A stretch of DNA of 64,000 bases from Chengkuizengella sediminis (GTDB lineage Bacteria > Bacillota > Bacilli > Paenibacillales > KCTC-33759), in contig NZ_SIJC01000013.1 in the NCBI RefSeq assembly GCF_010078385.1, forward strand, positions 1 to 64,000, written 5' to 3'. Below the pieces are notes generated by a model. That model saw only the letters and a program-made list of their open reading frames with translations, made no database searches and had not been told where the DNA came from. How positions within the stretch are numbered: the first letter of the stretch is position 1; the number at the start of each line of letters is the position of its first letter. Below, piece by piece: positions 52,832-61,986 of the stretch. A program made the translations under genes and the position numbers.

Positions 52832-53935
52832 TTATTCGTAAACTTTAATCTCGTTATAAAAAGTATCTCTTTCCACAGGAATTCGGTTAGCACCTTTTAC
52901 TAACCAAATCAATTCATCACGAGTTAAACCTTCCTGAGATAGAGCACCTGCAGCATGACTAATTCGCTCTTTAATCAAAGTACCATGAACATCTGAAGCA
53001 CCAAAAGTTAATGACATTTGAGTTAATTGAGTTCCAATATTAATAAAGTATGCTTTTATATGAGGGAAATTATCTAACATTAAACGGCTAATGGCCATTG
53101 TTTTGATATCCTCAAATGCAGAGGTACGTCTTTTGATTCCAGCATTTACATTTTTAGGTTGGACTGCTAAAGGGATGAAGACCATAAATCCTTGAGTTTC
53201 GTCTTGGAGTTCCCTTAAATAAACCATATGTTGCAGACGTTCTTCTAAAGTTTCAATAGAACCATACAACATTGTAGCATGTGTTTTCATACCTACTTGA
53301 TGGGCCGCACGATGGACATCTAACCACTGCTCTGTTGTTGCTTTGTTAACGCTCATTTTTTTGCGATATCTTTCAGAAAGAATTTCAGCACCACCACCAG
53401 TGAGTGTTTCAACACCAGCTTCTTTTAATGCTAGTAACACTTCTTTCATACTTAATCCACTGATTCGAGAGAAAAATTCAACCTCTGCGGCTGTGTAAGC
53501 TTTCATAGTTACATTAGGGAAATGTTTCTTTAGTCCTTGGATAGAATCTAAATAATATTGAAAAGGAACAGTATGATTATGCCCTCCAGTGATATGGAAT
53601 TCTCTTACCCCTGGATGATAGTGTTTTTCTGCAAATTCAATGACTTGTTCAGGGCTGTAGGTAAAGGCACCTTCTTCACCCGGATTTCGTTTATAGCCGC
53701 AGAATGCACATGTAGCTTCACAAACATTTGTAAAATACAATGTCATATTTTCGATAAAATAAACTTTTTTTCCATTTTTCCTTAAATTAACTTGGTTAGC
53801 TAATTGACCTATTGTTAAAAGATCATCAGATTGATATAAAAAGAGTCCATCTTCTAGGCTAATTCGTTCTCCGTGTTGAACTTTCTCTATAATGGATTGC
53901 ATTTTAGTATCTGAACGACTTGTAAGGATACTCAT
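52832..53935 (-). CDS. mqnE: Aminofutalosine synthase
   Basis: This 367-aa radical SAM enzyme has the cluster motif NVCEATCAFCGYKR (CxxxCxxC, about 71-84). MqnE stretches include REFHITGGHNHTVPFQYY, ETLTGGGAEILSERYRKKM and FGASDVHGTLIKERISHAAG. It makes aminofutalosine from a chorismate-derived precursor, an early step of the futalosine route to menaquinone. The other mqn genes are not in the window, except perhaps the UbiD-like gene. The start follows GGAGGGAG. Confidence 0.93.
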   Translation of the reverse strand: MSILTSRSDTKMQSIIEKVQHGERISLEDGLFLYQSDDLLTIGQLANQVNLRKNGKKVYFIENMTLYFTNVCEATCAFCGYKRNPGEEGAFTYSPEQVIEFAEKHYHPGVREFHITGGHNHTVPFQYYLDSIQGLKKHFPNVTMKAYTAAEVEFFSRISGLSMKEVLLALKEAGVETLTGGGAEILSERYRKKMSVNKATTEQWLDVHRAAHQVGMKTHATMLYGSIETLEERLQHMVYLRELQDETQGFMVFIPLAVQPKNVNAGIKRRTSAFEDIKTMAISRLMLDNFPHIKAYFINIGTQLTQMSLTFGASDVHGTLIKERISHAAGALSQEGLTRDELIWLVKGANRIPVERDTFYNEIKVYE

Positions 53936-54219
53936 GATATTCTCCCTCCTATTATTTAGTAAAATATATAAATAAGTACACGTTTATTAAGGTACATATA
54001 TAGCTTTGAATGCTCTTGAAATGAGCTTCCATTCACAGAAATCTAAATGACACCCTATCCATTATAAACCTAGTGTCCACTACGAGCAATACGAAAAATT
54101 TATCCTTTTCTTGTTACTAATTATGTTTCTTAGTATAATATACTTAACAGATCGATTAAATCTGTAACACACAGTTATAAATTATATAAGCTCCCACAAA
54201 TTTTAAAGGAGGGGAAGAT

Positions 54220-54573
54220 ATGATTAATATCACAAATACAGCATTAGAAAAAATAAATGAAATGTTAGCTGCTGAGGATTCATCCGATTTATTTTTACGA
54301 ATAGGTGTTAAGTCAGGAGGATGCAGCGGTTTCTCATATGGCATGGGTTTTGATAATGAGCAGGCTGAGAATGACAAAGTACTAGACATTCAAGGACTTA
54401 AGGTTGTAGTTGATGAGGATAGCCAACAATATTTAAATGGTTTAAATGTAGACTATAAAGAGTCAGCTATGGGCGGAGGATTTACAATTGATAATCCGAA
54501 TGCATCAGCAACTTGTGGTTGTGGAAGTTCATTTAGAACAGACTCAGATGCAGGACAGCCAAGTGAATGTTAA
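54220..54573 (+). CDS. Fe-S assembly protein, IscA/HesB family (YutM-like)
   Basis: This 117-aa A-type carrier has its three cluster cysteines in KSGGCSGFSYGMGF (Cys35) and ATCGCGSSF (Cys103, Cys105; approximate numbers). It ferries Fe-S clusters to target proteins. The start follows AAAGGAGG. Its setting near yumC, yumB, yutJ and the NifU-like gene mirrors the B. subtilis yutM region, though the order has shifted. Confidence 0.93.
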   Translation: MINITNTALEKINEMLAAEDSSDLFLRIGVKSGGCSGFSYGMGFDNEQAENDKVLDIQGLKVVVDEDSQQYLNGLNVDYKESAMGGGFTIDNPNASATCGCGSSFRTDSDAGQPSEC

Positions 54574-54621
54574 TGATTAAATATTAAAACATGTATTTTA
54601 CAATTTAATAATGATTTGCAT

Positions 54622-54674
54622 AAAAACCTTCTTGATAGTAAGGAATTACAAAATACTATCGGGAAGGTTTTTGT
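54622..54674 (+). terminator. Terminator of the IscA-type gene
   Basis: AAAAACCTTCTTGATAGTA pairs with TACTATCGGGAAGGTTTTT, and the T-run ends the stem. Confidence 0.82.
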
Positions 54675-54698
54675 ATTAAAAAAAAGGAGATGAGCTTG

Positions 54699-54842
54699 AT
54701 GATCGCATTTTTAGTTATTGTTACATTATTCTTAGGTTTTTGTTTATTATTAGCATACTTTTTAATGGTAGGGGTAAAGAATGATACAACGGAATATGAC
54801 AATAAATATCTATGGAATGATGATAAAAATATAAATCATTAG
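54699..54842 (+). CDS. Membrane microprotein A of a tandem paralogous pair
   Basis: This 47-aa reading frame follows AAAAAGGAG and reads MIAFLVIVTLFLGFCLLLAY, then FLMVGVKNDTTEYDNKYLWN and DDKNINH. One membrane segment (about 2-25) is followed by a short charged tail. It pairs with the next reading frame in sequence and spacing. I know no named family. Being conserved in duplicate with good ribosome sites argues that it is real. Confidence 0.68.
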   Translation: MIAFLVIVTLFLGFCLLLAYFLMVGVKNDTTEYDNKYLWNDDKNINH

Positions 54843-54908
54843 AAATTGTGATCATTTTGTTACATATACATATATTACTTTACTCATTTATTAGAGGGGG
54901 AGTTATAT

Positions 54909-55082
54909 ATGTGGCCGTTTTTGATTATTATCATTCTTTTTTTAAGTTTTTGTTGTTATCTAGCGTATCTTCTTATGTTAGCAGTGAAAAAAGATACAGC
55001 ATTGTATGATCAAACCTATTTATGGCAGGATTTTAATATAAGTTTGGAAGAAATGAATTTGAGTAATACAAAACTGAAATAA
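54909..55082 (+). CDS. Membrane microprotein B of a tandem paralogous pair
   Basis: This 57-aa reading frame follows AGAGGGGGAG and starts MWPFLIIIILFLSFCCYLAY, then LLMLAVKKDTALYDQTYLWQ. It shares with microprotein A the pattern F-x-FC-x2-LAY-x-LM-x2-VK-x-DT-x2-YD-x2-YLW. The tail is longer, with an acidic amphipathic end. Both would be single-pass proteins with the C-terminus probably in the cytoplasm. Function is unknown. Confidence 0.68.
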   Translation: MWPFLIIIILFLSFCCYLAYLLMLAVKKDTALYDQTYLWQDFNISLEEMNLSNTKLK

Positions 55083-55088
55083 GATTTT

Positions 55089-55126
55089 TAAAAGAAGCTG
55101 ATGAAATCCTTCATCAGCTTCTTTTA
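55089..55126. terminator. Bidirectional terminator after microprotein B
   Basis: TTAAAAGAAGCTGATGAA pairs with TTCATCAGCTTCTTTTA. It overlaps the last codons of the minus-strand zinc-ribbon gene. Confidence 0.78.
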
Positions 55127-55278
55127 CGAAATGCGCGTCTTTCAGCATATTCTGTACAATTCCTGCATACCACTACAGGTTCCTCAGTGTCATTGTAATA
55201 TTTCCTAGCATCGATTGCTTGTTTTCCACAGATCGCACATTTTTTTGGAGCAAATAAATTTTTTAACCATTGTAACAT
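55114..55278 (-). CDS. Small zinc-ribbon-like protein
   Basis: This 54-aa protein starts MLQWLKNLFAPKKCAICGKQ and carries a second pair in VVVCRNCTEYAERRAF. The two CxxC pairs, 24 residues apart, should bind zinc. A basic RRAFRKRS tail could touch nucleic acid. I chose the ATG at 55278 after GGGAGAGTG. I know no named family. Confidence 0.65.
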   Translation of the reverse strand: MLQWLKNLFAPKKCAICGKQAIDARKYYNDTEEPVVVCRNCTEYAERRAFRKRS

Positions 55279-55367
55279 TTCTTCACTCTCCCGATTCATC
55301 AGAACACTTGTTCTAAAACTTATTTTTTGTTACACTATGAATAAATCTATTTTAACAGGTGATTAAA

Positions 55368-55553
55368 ATGAAGTTACTTAGTGATGAAAAATTATTGAAA
55401 ACGTATGCTTTGTCCTTAAAATTAAAATTAGATCAAGATTTTATTCAATTATTGTTAGAAGAATGTAATAGAAGAGGTTTAAAGGTTAAGGATGAAGAGT
55501 ATAAAACTGAAATCAAAGAAAGTAGTGTTTTATACTCTATTCAATGTGCTTAA
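55368..55553 (+). CDS. sda: Sporulation histidine kinase inhibitor Sda
   Basis: This 61-aa protein reads MKLLSDEKLLKTYALSLKLK, then LDQDFIQLLLEECNRRGLKV. It matches Sda, a helical hairpin that blocks KinA autophosphorylation and delays sporulation when DNA replication is disturbed. The C-terminal tail is longer than the 46-aa B. subtilis protein. The start follows ACAGGTG. Its stop overlaps that of the convergent gene. A DnaA-box array was not evident upstream. Confidence 0.85.
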   Translation: MKLLSDEKLLKTYALSLKLKLDQDFIQLLLEECNRRGLKVKDEEYKTEIKESSVLYSIQCA

Positions 55554-55807
55554 GTGCTATATCCAGTCTCATTAATAATTTTATGAAATTCAGATTGACA
55601 TGATTCACAATAAACAAGATGCACGCATTGATGATTGATCAAATCAGGATAACCGTTTGTAGTTTTTAATTCATCTATAGCTAGATAAGCAGAATAAGGT
55701 CCCATAAAGTCACCGATTCGTCCGCAATCTTTTGCTTCTTGATTACATTTGGGGCAAATGACTTTAAGTTTTGAGAAACCATTACAAACTGAACAAAAAA
55801 AAGACAT
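55550..55807 (-). CDS. Zinc-ribbon protein of unknown function
   Basis: This 85-aa protein starts MSFFCSVCNGFSKLKVICPK with two CxxC pairs (CSVC, CPKC). A further CESCQSEFHK pair and scattered cysteines follow (C28, C61). It could bind two zinc ions. The start follows GGAGGGATATCCT. Its last four bases overlap the sda stop on the other strand. I recognise no family name. Confidence 0.7.
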   Translation of the reverse strand: MSFFCSVCNGFSKLKVICPKCNQEAKDCGRIGDFMGPYSAYLAIDELKTTNGYPDLINHQCVHLVYCESCQSEFHKIINETGYST

Positions 55808-55858
55808 AGGATATCCCTCCGTTTTAAATAGTTCTTCAGGAGTAGGATACCCTATATT

Positions 55859-56860
55859 TTAAAATTTCATATTACTGCTATGTCCTGGAGATAATTTTGC
55901 ATCAGGATCAACATATACCTTTGCATTGTTAATGGCAGTTGGAGCTTCACCAAATCCAACAGCAATAAGTTTTAGTTTTCCTGGGTATGTTGAAATATCC
56001 CCTGCTGCAAAAATACCTGGTATATTTGTTTCCATTCTTGAGTCAACAACGATGGACCCTTTTACAATATTTAGACCCCATTCAGCAATCGGACCTAATG
56101 ATGAGATAAAACCATAGTTTACGATAACTGTATCTACGTCTAAGTCAAATTCCTCATCTGTTTTACAATCCTTAATCGTAACTTTTTCAATTCTATCTGT
56201 ACCATGAAGCTTACTAATCTCTTTTGGTGTAAACACATTAACTGAAGAATTCATTAAATTATCCACACTGTGCTCATGTGCTCTAAATTTATTTCTTCGA
56301 TGGATGATCGTTACTTCCTTTGCGATGGGCTCTAACATCAATGCCCAATCCACTGCAGAGTCACCACCTCCACAAATTACAACTTTTTCATCTTTATATA
56401 CACTTAGATCTGGAACAAAATAATGTAAGTTCTTCTTTTCAAATTGATCTGCATTTGGTAAATCTAGTCTCCTAGGTTCAAAAGCACCTATTCCACCTGT
56501 AATGATGATAGCTTTTGTTAAATGTATAGATTTATTGGTAGTGATTTCAAATAAACGCTCTTCTTTTTTTTCAACTTGTAATACTTTTTCTTCTAAACAA
56601 ACTTCTGTGGGGAAGTGTTTCATTTGTTCCTTTAAATTATCGATTAACTCCTGAGCTCTTACCTTAGGAAATCCAGCAACATCATATATGTATTTTTCAG
56701 GATATAATGCAGCTAATTGACCACCTAATTGTGGCATGCTTTCTATAATTTTTACAGAAGCATGTCTCATACCACCATAAAAAGCAGCGAACATTCCTGC
56801 AGGTCCTCCACCAATAACGGTAATATCAACGATTTCATTATTATGTTGTAAATTTGACAC
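55859..56860 (-). CDS. yumC: Ferredoxin/flavodoxin--NADP+ reductase, YumC type
   Basis: This 333-aa enzyme is a thioredoxin-reductase-like FNR without the redox CxxC. The FAD motif [20 protein letters not shown] is at about 13-32, with [20 protein letters not shown] following. The NADP motif is [15 protein letters not shown], and IFAAGDIS lies near the end. It supplies electrons to ferredoxin, flavodoxin or heme-degrading enzymes. The start is GTG after GGAGGTG. Its neighbours IscA, NifU-like and NDH-2 fit a redox cluster. Confidence 0.93.
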   Translation of the reverse strand: MSNLQHNNEIVDITVIGGGPAGMFAAFYGGMRHASVKIIESMPQLGGQLAALYPEKYIYDVAGFPKVRAQELIDNLKEQMKHFPTEVCLEEKVLQVEKKEERLFEITTNKSIHLTKAIIITGGIGAFEPRRLDLPNADQFEKKNLHYFVPDLSVYKDEKVVICGGGDSAVDWALMLEPIAKEVTIIHRRNKFRAHEHSVDNLMNSSVNVFTPKEISKLHGTDRIEKVTIKDCKTDEEFDLDVDTVIVNYGFISSLGPIAEWGLNIVKGSIVVDSRMETNIPGIFAAGDISTYPGKLKLIAVGFGEAPTAINNAKVYVDPDAKLSPGHSSNMKF

Positions 56861-57223
56861 GAAAATTGCACCTCCGAGTATTTGAACCTTCCGTAATTCA
56901 TTATAAACTTACCTATCTTAAAAGAAAACCTTTTAAATTACCCAGAATATAATTCATCGATACAAAATTTATATGGATTTAATCACTTATTGTTATCAAT
57001 GATGTTAGTTTGTGAATTTTGTTACGAATTTAGACAAATTTCTCTTGCTATTTTTGAATTAACGTTATATTATTGCATTTGGATAAGTAAATGATGCAGT
57101 AATTTACAACATAATATTTATTGGGGTGGATAAAATAAAGTTACATTTTCATGGATTTGATTGTACTTTTTTTCACAACTCATTTACAAAACGGAAACTA
57201 CAGAAATGGATGGGAGTATATTT
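56861..57223. other. Divergent promoter region between yumC and yumB
   Basis: The 363-base gap is AT-rich and must hold promoters for both genes. I see no convincing operator, RNA structure or small reading frame with a ribosome site. TTGTGAATTTTGTTACGA near 57011 only loosely resembles a Rex site. Confidence 0.4.
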
Positions 57224-58414
57224 ATGAGTCAAATACCAAGAATAGTCATTATTGGTGCAGGTTACGGAGGGGTTGTAACATCTATTCGTTTACAGAAAGA
57301 ATTAAACTATAACGAAGCAGATGTTACTTTAATAAATAAGCATGATTATCACTATATTACTACTCATTTGCATATGCCTGCAGCGGGTACGGATGATCCT
57401 AAGAATGCAAGAGTGGATATTTCTAAATTAATTGATGAATTTAAAGTGGATTTTATTAAATCTACAGTGGTTGATATTAACACTGATGAAAAGAAAGTGA
57501 TCTTGGAAGATGGTTCAGTTTCTTATGATTATTTAGTTATTGGACTAGGAGGAGAACCAGAAACGTTCGGAATTCCAGGACTTAAAGAGTATGCGCTTAG
57601 TATTCGCAGTATAAATAGTGTGAACTATATCCGTGAGCACATAGAATATATGTTTGCAAAATTTAAAAATGATGAAAGTCGTACAGATTATTTAACTTTT
57701 GTAGTAGGTGGATCTGGATTTACAGGAATCGAATTTGTTGGGGAATTAGCTGATCGACTTCCGAAATTGTGTAATGATTTTAATGTTGATCCTAGTTTGG
57801 TCAGAATCGTGAATGTAGAAGCGGCTCCAACAGCTTTGCCTGGTTTTGATCCAGAATTAGTTAAATATGCAATGGATTTGCTTACTGAAAAAGGTGTTGA
57901 GTTTATGATTTCAACTCCAATAAAAGAATGTACTCCTGATGGTGTTATTTTAGCTAGCGGAGAAGAAATTAAATCTCAAACTGTGGTTTGGACTGGCGGA
58001 ATACGTGGTAACAGCTTAGTAGAAAATGCAGGGTTTGAAGGAGTAAGAGGTCGTATAAAGGTTGATGAATATTTAAGAGCACCAGGTTTTGACGACGTAT
58101 TTATCATTGGTGACTGTTCTGTAATGTTCAAAGAAGATGGAAAACCATTTCCACCAACTGCTCAAATTGCAATGCAGCAAGGCGTAGCTTGTGCTTATAA
58201 TTTAGCAGCCAGCATTAGAGGAGAGAAATTAAAAACATTTACACCAGAAATCAAAGGAACAGTTGCATCATTAGGTAAAGGTGAAGCCATTGGGGTAGTG
58301 GGAGAGAAGAAAATAAAGGGTTATACAGCTGCTATTATGAAAAAAATGATAGATATTCGTTATTTATACATCATTGGCGGAATACCACTTGTTTTGAAGA
58401 AAACACGTTTATAA
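57224..58414 (+). CDS. yumB: Type II NADH dehydrogenase (YumB-like)
   Basis: This 396-aa flavoprotein moves electrons from NADH to menaquinone without pumping protons. FAD motif IVIIGAGYGGVVTSIRLQKE is near the start; the NAD motif is FVVGGSGFTGIEFVGELADR. A quinone-site motif PPTAQIAMQQGVACAYNLA and a C-terminal amphipathic region complete the family pattern. I chose the ATG at 57224 after GATGGGAG; an upstream in-frame start at 57161 adds 21 residues without a site. Confidence 0.9.
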   Translation: MSQIPRIVIIGAGYGGVVTSIRLQKELNYNEADVTLINKHDYHYITTHLHMPAAGTDDPKNARVDISKLIDEFKVDFIKSTVVDINTDEKKVILEDGSVSYDYLVIGLGGEPETFGIPGLKEYALSIRSINSVNYIREHIEYMFAKFKNDESRTDYLTFVVGGSGFTGIEFVGELADRLPKLCNDFNVDPSLVRIVNVEAAPTALPGFDPELVKYAMDLLTEKGVEFMISTPIKECTPDGVILASGEEIKSQTVVWTGGIRGNSLVENAGFEGVRGRIKVDEYLRAPGFDDVFIIGDCSVMFKEDGKPFPPTAQIAMQQGVACAYNLAASIRGEKLKTFTPEIKGTVASLGKGEAIGVVGEKKIKGYTAAIMKKMIDIRYLYIIGGIPLVLKKTRL

Positions 58415-58493
58415 ATGGACTTATTTCATAAAGATACTAAACTTAGATATCTTTTTATAATTTTTGGGCTTTGATTGAGGAGGTTGTACGATA

Positions 58494-58733
58494 ATGAAAC
58501 ATTGTAGTGTACAGGTTCGAGGTTTATTAACAAGAGAAGAGTTGGATCGATATAATACTTTAATGGATGTTGGACATTATTTAGAAGACCAGAGTCGGCA
58601 TGATCTAGCTTATACGGTTCAAAAAGAAATTGATTATCTCGTACAACCTGCGATTGAACGTTTAAAGGAAAAAAGCCGACAAAGAGATCGGGATACTGAA
58701 GAATATTTGAGACAAAAATCGGAAATGGAGTAA
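58494..58733 (+). CDS. Hypothetical charged helical protein, 79 aa
   Basis: I do not recognise this 79-aa protein. It starts MKHCSVQVRGLLTREELDRY and is very rich in Arg, Glu, Asp and Gln. The end, RLKEKSRQRDRDTEEYLRQK, is a probable coiled coil. There is no membrane segment. It follows yumB by 80 bases with an excellent AGGAGG site, so it may be co-transcribed. A terminator comes directly after. Confidence 0.68.
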   Translation: MKHCSVQVRGLLTREELDRYNTLMDVGHYLEDQSRHDLAYTVQKEIDYLVQPAIERLKEKSRQRDRDTEEYLRQKSEME

Positions 58734-58740
58734 TTAAGGA

Positions 58741-58779
58741 AAACCATCAGTGAAATTATATTCACTGATGGTTTTTCAA
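58741..58779. terminator. Terminator of the yumB unit
   Basis: AAAACCATCAGTGAAATTAT pairs with ATATTCACTGATGGTTTTT. It lies between two convergent genes and may serve both. Confidence 0.85.
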
Positions 58780-58814
58780 TAATTACATACAAACTTGGTC
58801 TTATAATAATTTTT

Positions 58815-59462
58815 TTAATTCAGTTTTTTTAAAGTTTCAATCGCTTCTGACGGTTCCATACGTTTGTAATATTCTGCACTAGCAAATCCTGCAACAATTT
58901 TTTTATTTGAATTGATAATATAAGTAGCTGGTATTGGCAATGTCCAACTAACATCATTATTTCTTTTTACTAAGTCGTATTGAAATACATTTTTATACAC
59001 TTCTTTTAAATAATCAGGGAGCTGAAACGTTAATTTGTAATCCACAGAAATTTTACTTCCAATATCGCTTAATACTTGAAAAGATAAATCATGTTTTTCT
59101 TTTAAGGTTAATGAATAATTTGGTTCTTCAGGACTAATTGCAAAAAGTTGAGCACCTAGTTCAGTAATTTCATTTATTTTTTGTTGATATGCTCTTACTT
59201 CCAAGTTACAGTATGGGCACCACTCACCACGGTAAAAGCTTAATATAACAGGCCCTTTATTTAGTTCCTCATAAAGATGAACCTCTTCTCCTACTGCATT
59301 TTTCAAAGTAAAATCTGGCGCAATGTCACCTACTTTTAATCCTTTAGGATGATCTGACTCATCTAATTCTTTTATAGATTGGAAAACCTGTTCTAATACT
59401 TCTTGCGGGACTCTCTTTAAATTTTCATCTTGGAATTGTTTGATGGCTTGAGCTAATGTCAT
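58815..59462 (-). CDS. AhpC/TSA-family peroxiredoxin-like protein (intact copy)
   Basis: This 215-aa thioredoxin-fold protein has LKVGDIAPDFTLKNAVGEEV and the active site FYRGEWCPYCNLEVRAYQQ. The CPYC site differs from the usual peroxiredoxin PxxxTxxC, so it may be a redoxin or peroxide/disulfide enzyme. An N-terminal helical extension (1-45) is typical of this subgroup. The start follows AAAGGGTG. A frameshifted second copy lies just upstream at 59735-60381. Confidence 0.88.
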   Translation of the reverse strand: MTLAQAIKQFQDENLKRVPQEVLEQVFQSIKELDESDHPKGLKVGDIAPDFTLKNAVGEEVHLYEELNKGPVILSFYRGEWCPYCNLEVRAYQQKINEITELGAQLFAISPEEPNYSLTLKEKHDLSFQVLSDIGSKISVDYKLTFQLPDYLKEVYKNVFQYDLVKRNNDVSWTLPIPATYIINSNKKIVAGFASAEYYKRMEPSEAIETLKKLN

Positions 59463-59734
59463 CTATAAACACACCCTTTTATAAAATAAAGTACTTTTAA
59501 AAGTTAACAAGAAAATAGTACCATATTGACTTTAAAATGAATGTGAAATACATTACAAAAAAATATCTTTAATAAAGAAAAAAACGAGCAGTCCTCTGCC
59601 CGTTTCTACCATTTTTTTATTTTATTAAAATATATTATATGTTTGATGAAATTACCGTTCTAACTTTATGGTATCAATATTTACAGATGATTTTTTCTTT
59701 CAATATCTTTTAAATTATGCCTTTTTAAAACTTT

Positions 59735-60381
59735 TTAATTTATTTTTTTTAAAGCTTCAATTGCTTCTGATGGTTCCATACGTTTTGTATAATCTGCCTT
59801 AGCAAATCCTGCAATGATTTTTTTATTTGAATTGATAATATAAGTAGCTGGTATTGGGAATGCCCAACTTACATCATGATTTCTTTTTCCTAAGTCATTT
59901 TGAAACACATTTTTATACACTTCTTTTATATAATCAGGAAACTGAAACGTTAATTTGTAGGTCTCAGAAACTTTATTTCCAATATCGCTTAATACTTGAA
60001 AAGATAAATCATGTTTTTCTTTTAAGGTTAATGAATAGTCTGGTTCTTCAGGACTAATTGCAATGACTTGAGCTCCTAATTCAGTAATTTCATTTATTTT
60101 TTGTTGATATGCTCTTACTTCCAAGTTACAGTATGGGCACCACTCACCACGATAAAAGCTTAATATAACAGGCCCTTTATTTAGTTCATCATAAAGGTGA
60201 ACATTTTCTCCTACTGCATTTTTAAAGTGAAATCTGGTGCAGTATCTCCAACTTTTAACCCTTTAGGATGATCTGAGTCATCTAATTCTTTTATGGATCG
60301 AAAAACCTGTTCTAATACCTCTTGCGGGACTCTCTTCAGATTTTCATCTTGAAATTGTTTGATGTCTTGAGCTAATGTCAT
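59735..60381 (-). pseudogene. Frameshifted tandem copy of the peroxiredoxin-like gene
   Basis: This copy is highly similar to the gene at 58815, base by base. From the ATG at 60381 it reads the same N-terminus to VGDTAPDFTLKMQ and then hits TAG. At 60219-60226 the plus strand has TTTTTAAAG where the intact copy has TTTTTCAAAG, a one-base loss in an A/T run. Beyond it the frame continues to the end with CPYC intact. It could be a real pseudogene or a homopolymer sequencing error. Confidence 0.82.
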
Positions 60382-60478
60382 ATATAAACACTCCTTTTAA
60401 AAAATGAATTACTTATTGAAACTTACAGATAAAATGATAATTTAATTTTGAGTAATCATTATGAAAAAGAAGGAAACA

Positions 60479-60508
60479 AAAAAACGAGCAGAAAACTGCT
60501 CGTTTTTT
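60479..60508 (-). terminator. Terminator of hemQ
   Basis: AAAAAACGAGCAGAAAACTG pairs with CTGCTCGTTTTTT around a four-base loop. A related imperfect hairpin, AACGAGCAGTCCTCTGCCCG, stands near 59583 after the broken copy. Confidence 0.85.
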
Positions 60509-60529
60509 ACTATCTATTTTTTAAAATAA

Positions 60530-61276
60530 TTAAATTTCTAACATTTTTGACATCTTATTCTGATCTAATAAATTACCTACAAAAAATTCTCCAAATTCAC
60601 CGAATCGAGCACTTACTTCATCAAAACGCATTTCATATACAAGCTTTTTAAACTGCAAGGCATCATCAGCGAACAAGGTAACTCCCCATTCCCAATCATC
60701 AAATCCTACGGAACCTGTAATAATTTGTTTTACTTTTCCAGCATATTGTCGTCCAATCATTCCATGACTTCTCATCATTCCACGACGTTCTTCCATGCTT
60801 AACATGTACCAATTATCATTACCTTCACGGCGTTTATTCATTGGATAAAAACATAAATGATTCGCTTTTGGTAGTGTAGGTTTTAACCTGGCTATAATTT
60901 CAGGGTTTTGCATTGGATCTCCGTCACCTTGAGCCATGTAATTACTTAATTCAACTACAGAAACATAAGAGTACGTTGGAATAGTAAATTGAGCAAGTGT
61001 TGTTTTATTAAATGCATTTTCTAATTCATTAATTTCTTCAAGTGTTTCACGAAGGTGCATCATAACAAAATCCGCTTTTTGACCAACGATACTATATATT
61101 GCAGTACTACCTTGTTTTTTTTCTTCTATATCAGACCACTCTTGTATAAATGAAAGAAACTCATCCTCAGCTTGTTTTCTCTCTGCTGGAGATAGGCTTT
61201 TCCAAGCGTTCCAATCCATTGCTCTAAAATCATGTAATGCATACCAACCTTCTAAGGTTAAAGCTGCTTCACTCAT
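60530..61276 (-). CDS. hemQ: Coproheme decarboxylase HemQ
   Basis: This 248-aa chlorite-dismutase-family protein converts Fe-coproporphyrin III to heme b in Gram-positive bacteria. Family stretches are [56 protein letters not shown], then [20 protein letters not shown] and [15 protein letters not shown]. The proximal His lies in the RSHGMIGR region. It supplies heme to CtaA/CtaB and the oxidase. The start follows GAGGAGTG. It is a single-gene unit. Confidence 0.95.
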   Translation of the reverse strand: MSEAALTLEGWYALHDFRAMDWNAWKSLSPAERKQAEDEFLSFIQEWSDIEEKKQGSTAIYSIVGQKADFVMMHLRETLEEINELENAFNKTTLAQFTIPTYSYVSVVELSNYMAQGDGDPMQNPEIIARLKPTLPKANHLCFYPMNKRREGNDNWYMLSMEERRGMMRSHGMIGRQYAGKVKQIITGSVGFDDWEWGVTLFADDALQFKKLVYEMRFDEVSARFGEFGEFFVGNLLDQNKMSKMLEI

Positions 61277-61512
61277 TTAAATTTCACTCCTCTAATTTTT
61301 ATAAACGTATGTAATAGTTGATGTAGTTTCCTCATCATTTTAAACTAAACATTAATTCGTAGCAAACAATACGGTTCATTCCATGCAAAATTCATAATTT
61401 GTTTACAATTTCAAGATAGCTTATGAAATAGTACCTTACTTATTGACTTTGCATAAAAAAATCAAGTAAAATACTAGATGTTCTTATTTCGTGAAAATGA
61501 GGGGTTAACTAA

Positions 61513-61818
61513 ATGAACACCGAAGTTGATATTATTCAATTACCAATACTGTTTGCTTTAACGTTTGTTTTATTTTTTGGCATCGGTTTTATTTTAAACA
61601 TGTTATTAAAAACAACCTGGTTTCCCGTTTATGTGTATATATTGGTTGTTATTCCTTACATGGTATATTGGTTATGGGAAGCTGGAGAATCACTACTTAC
61701 TAATATAACTCAGTATCAAATTACCGATTACATCACATTCATTGGTGGTCTAATAGGTGCTATCCTAAGTGGATTAACCATTAAAAAATTAAGAAGTCAA
61801 GGATATAAAATGTTCTAA
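61513..61818 (+). CDS. yuiB: YuiB-like small membrane protein
   Basis: This 101-aa protein has three hydrophobic segments (about 10-30, 37-55 and 72-92) and starts MNTEVDIIQLPILFALTFVL. The pattern FFGIGFILNMLLKTTWFPVY resembles YuiB of B. subtilis, which lies beside yumB there. Its role is unknown. The start follows ATGAGGGG, and two terminators follow. Confidence 0.78.
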   Translation: MNTEVDIIQLPILFALTFVLFFGIGFILNMLLKTTWFPVYVYILVVIPYMVYWLWEAGESLLTNITQYQITDYITFIGGLIGAILSGLTIKKLRSQGYKMF

Positions 61819-61831
61819 ACTAAAATCTCAG

Positions 61832-61892
61832 CAGCTCCTGACTCAGGGCTGTTTTTTACAGTTTAAAGGCTCGCCAACCGGCGAGTTTTTTC
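61832..61892 (+). terminator. Two consecutive terminators after yuiB
   Basis: CAGCTCCTGACTCAGGGCTG (61832-61851) is followed by six T. CTCGCCAACCGGCGAG (61870-61885) is also followed by six T. Both are typical Rho-independent hairpins. Confidence 0.85.
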
Positions 61893-61986
61893 ATTTTAAA
61901 AATAGAAAAATTCCCAATAAATTAGTTAGTAAAAATTCCAACTAAGGAAATAATAAAAAGCAGAAACCAATGATGGGGGAATGTAA

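Noticed and set aside
57005-57040. Possible Rex operator before yumB
   Set aside because: Only one half-site (TTGTGAA) is good; the second half does not match an inverted repeat at the right distance.
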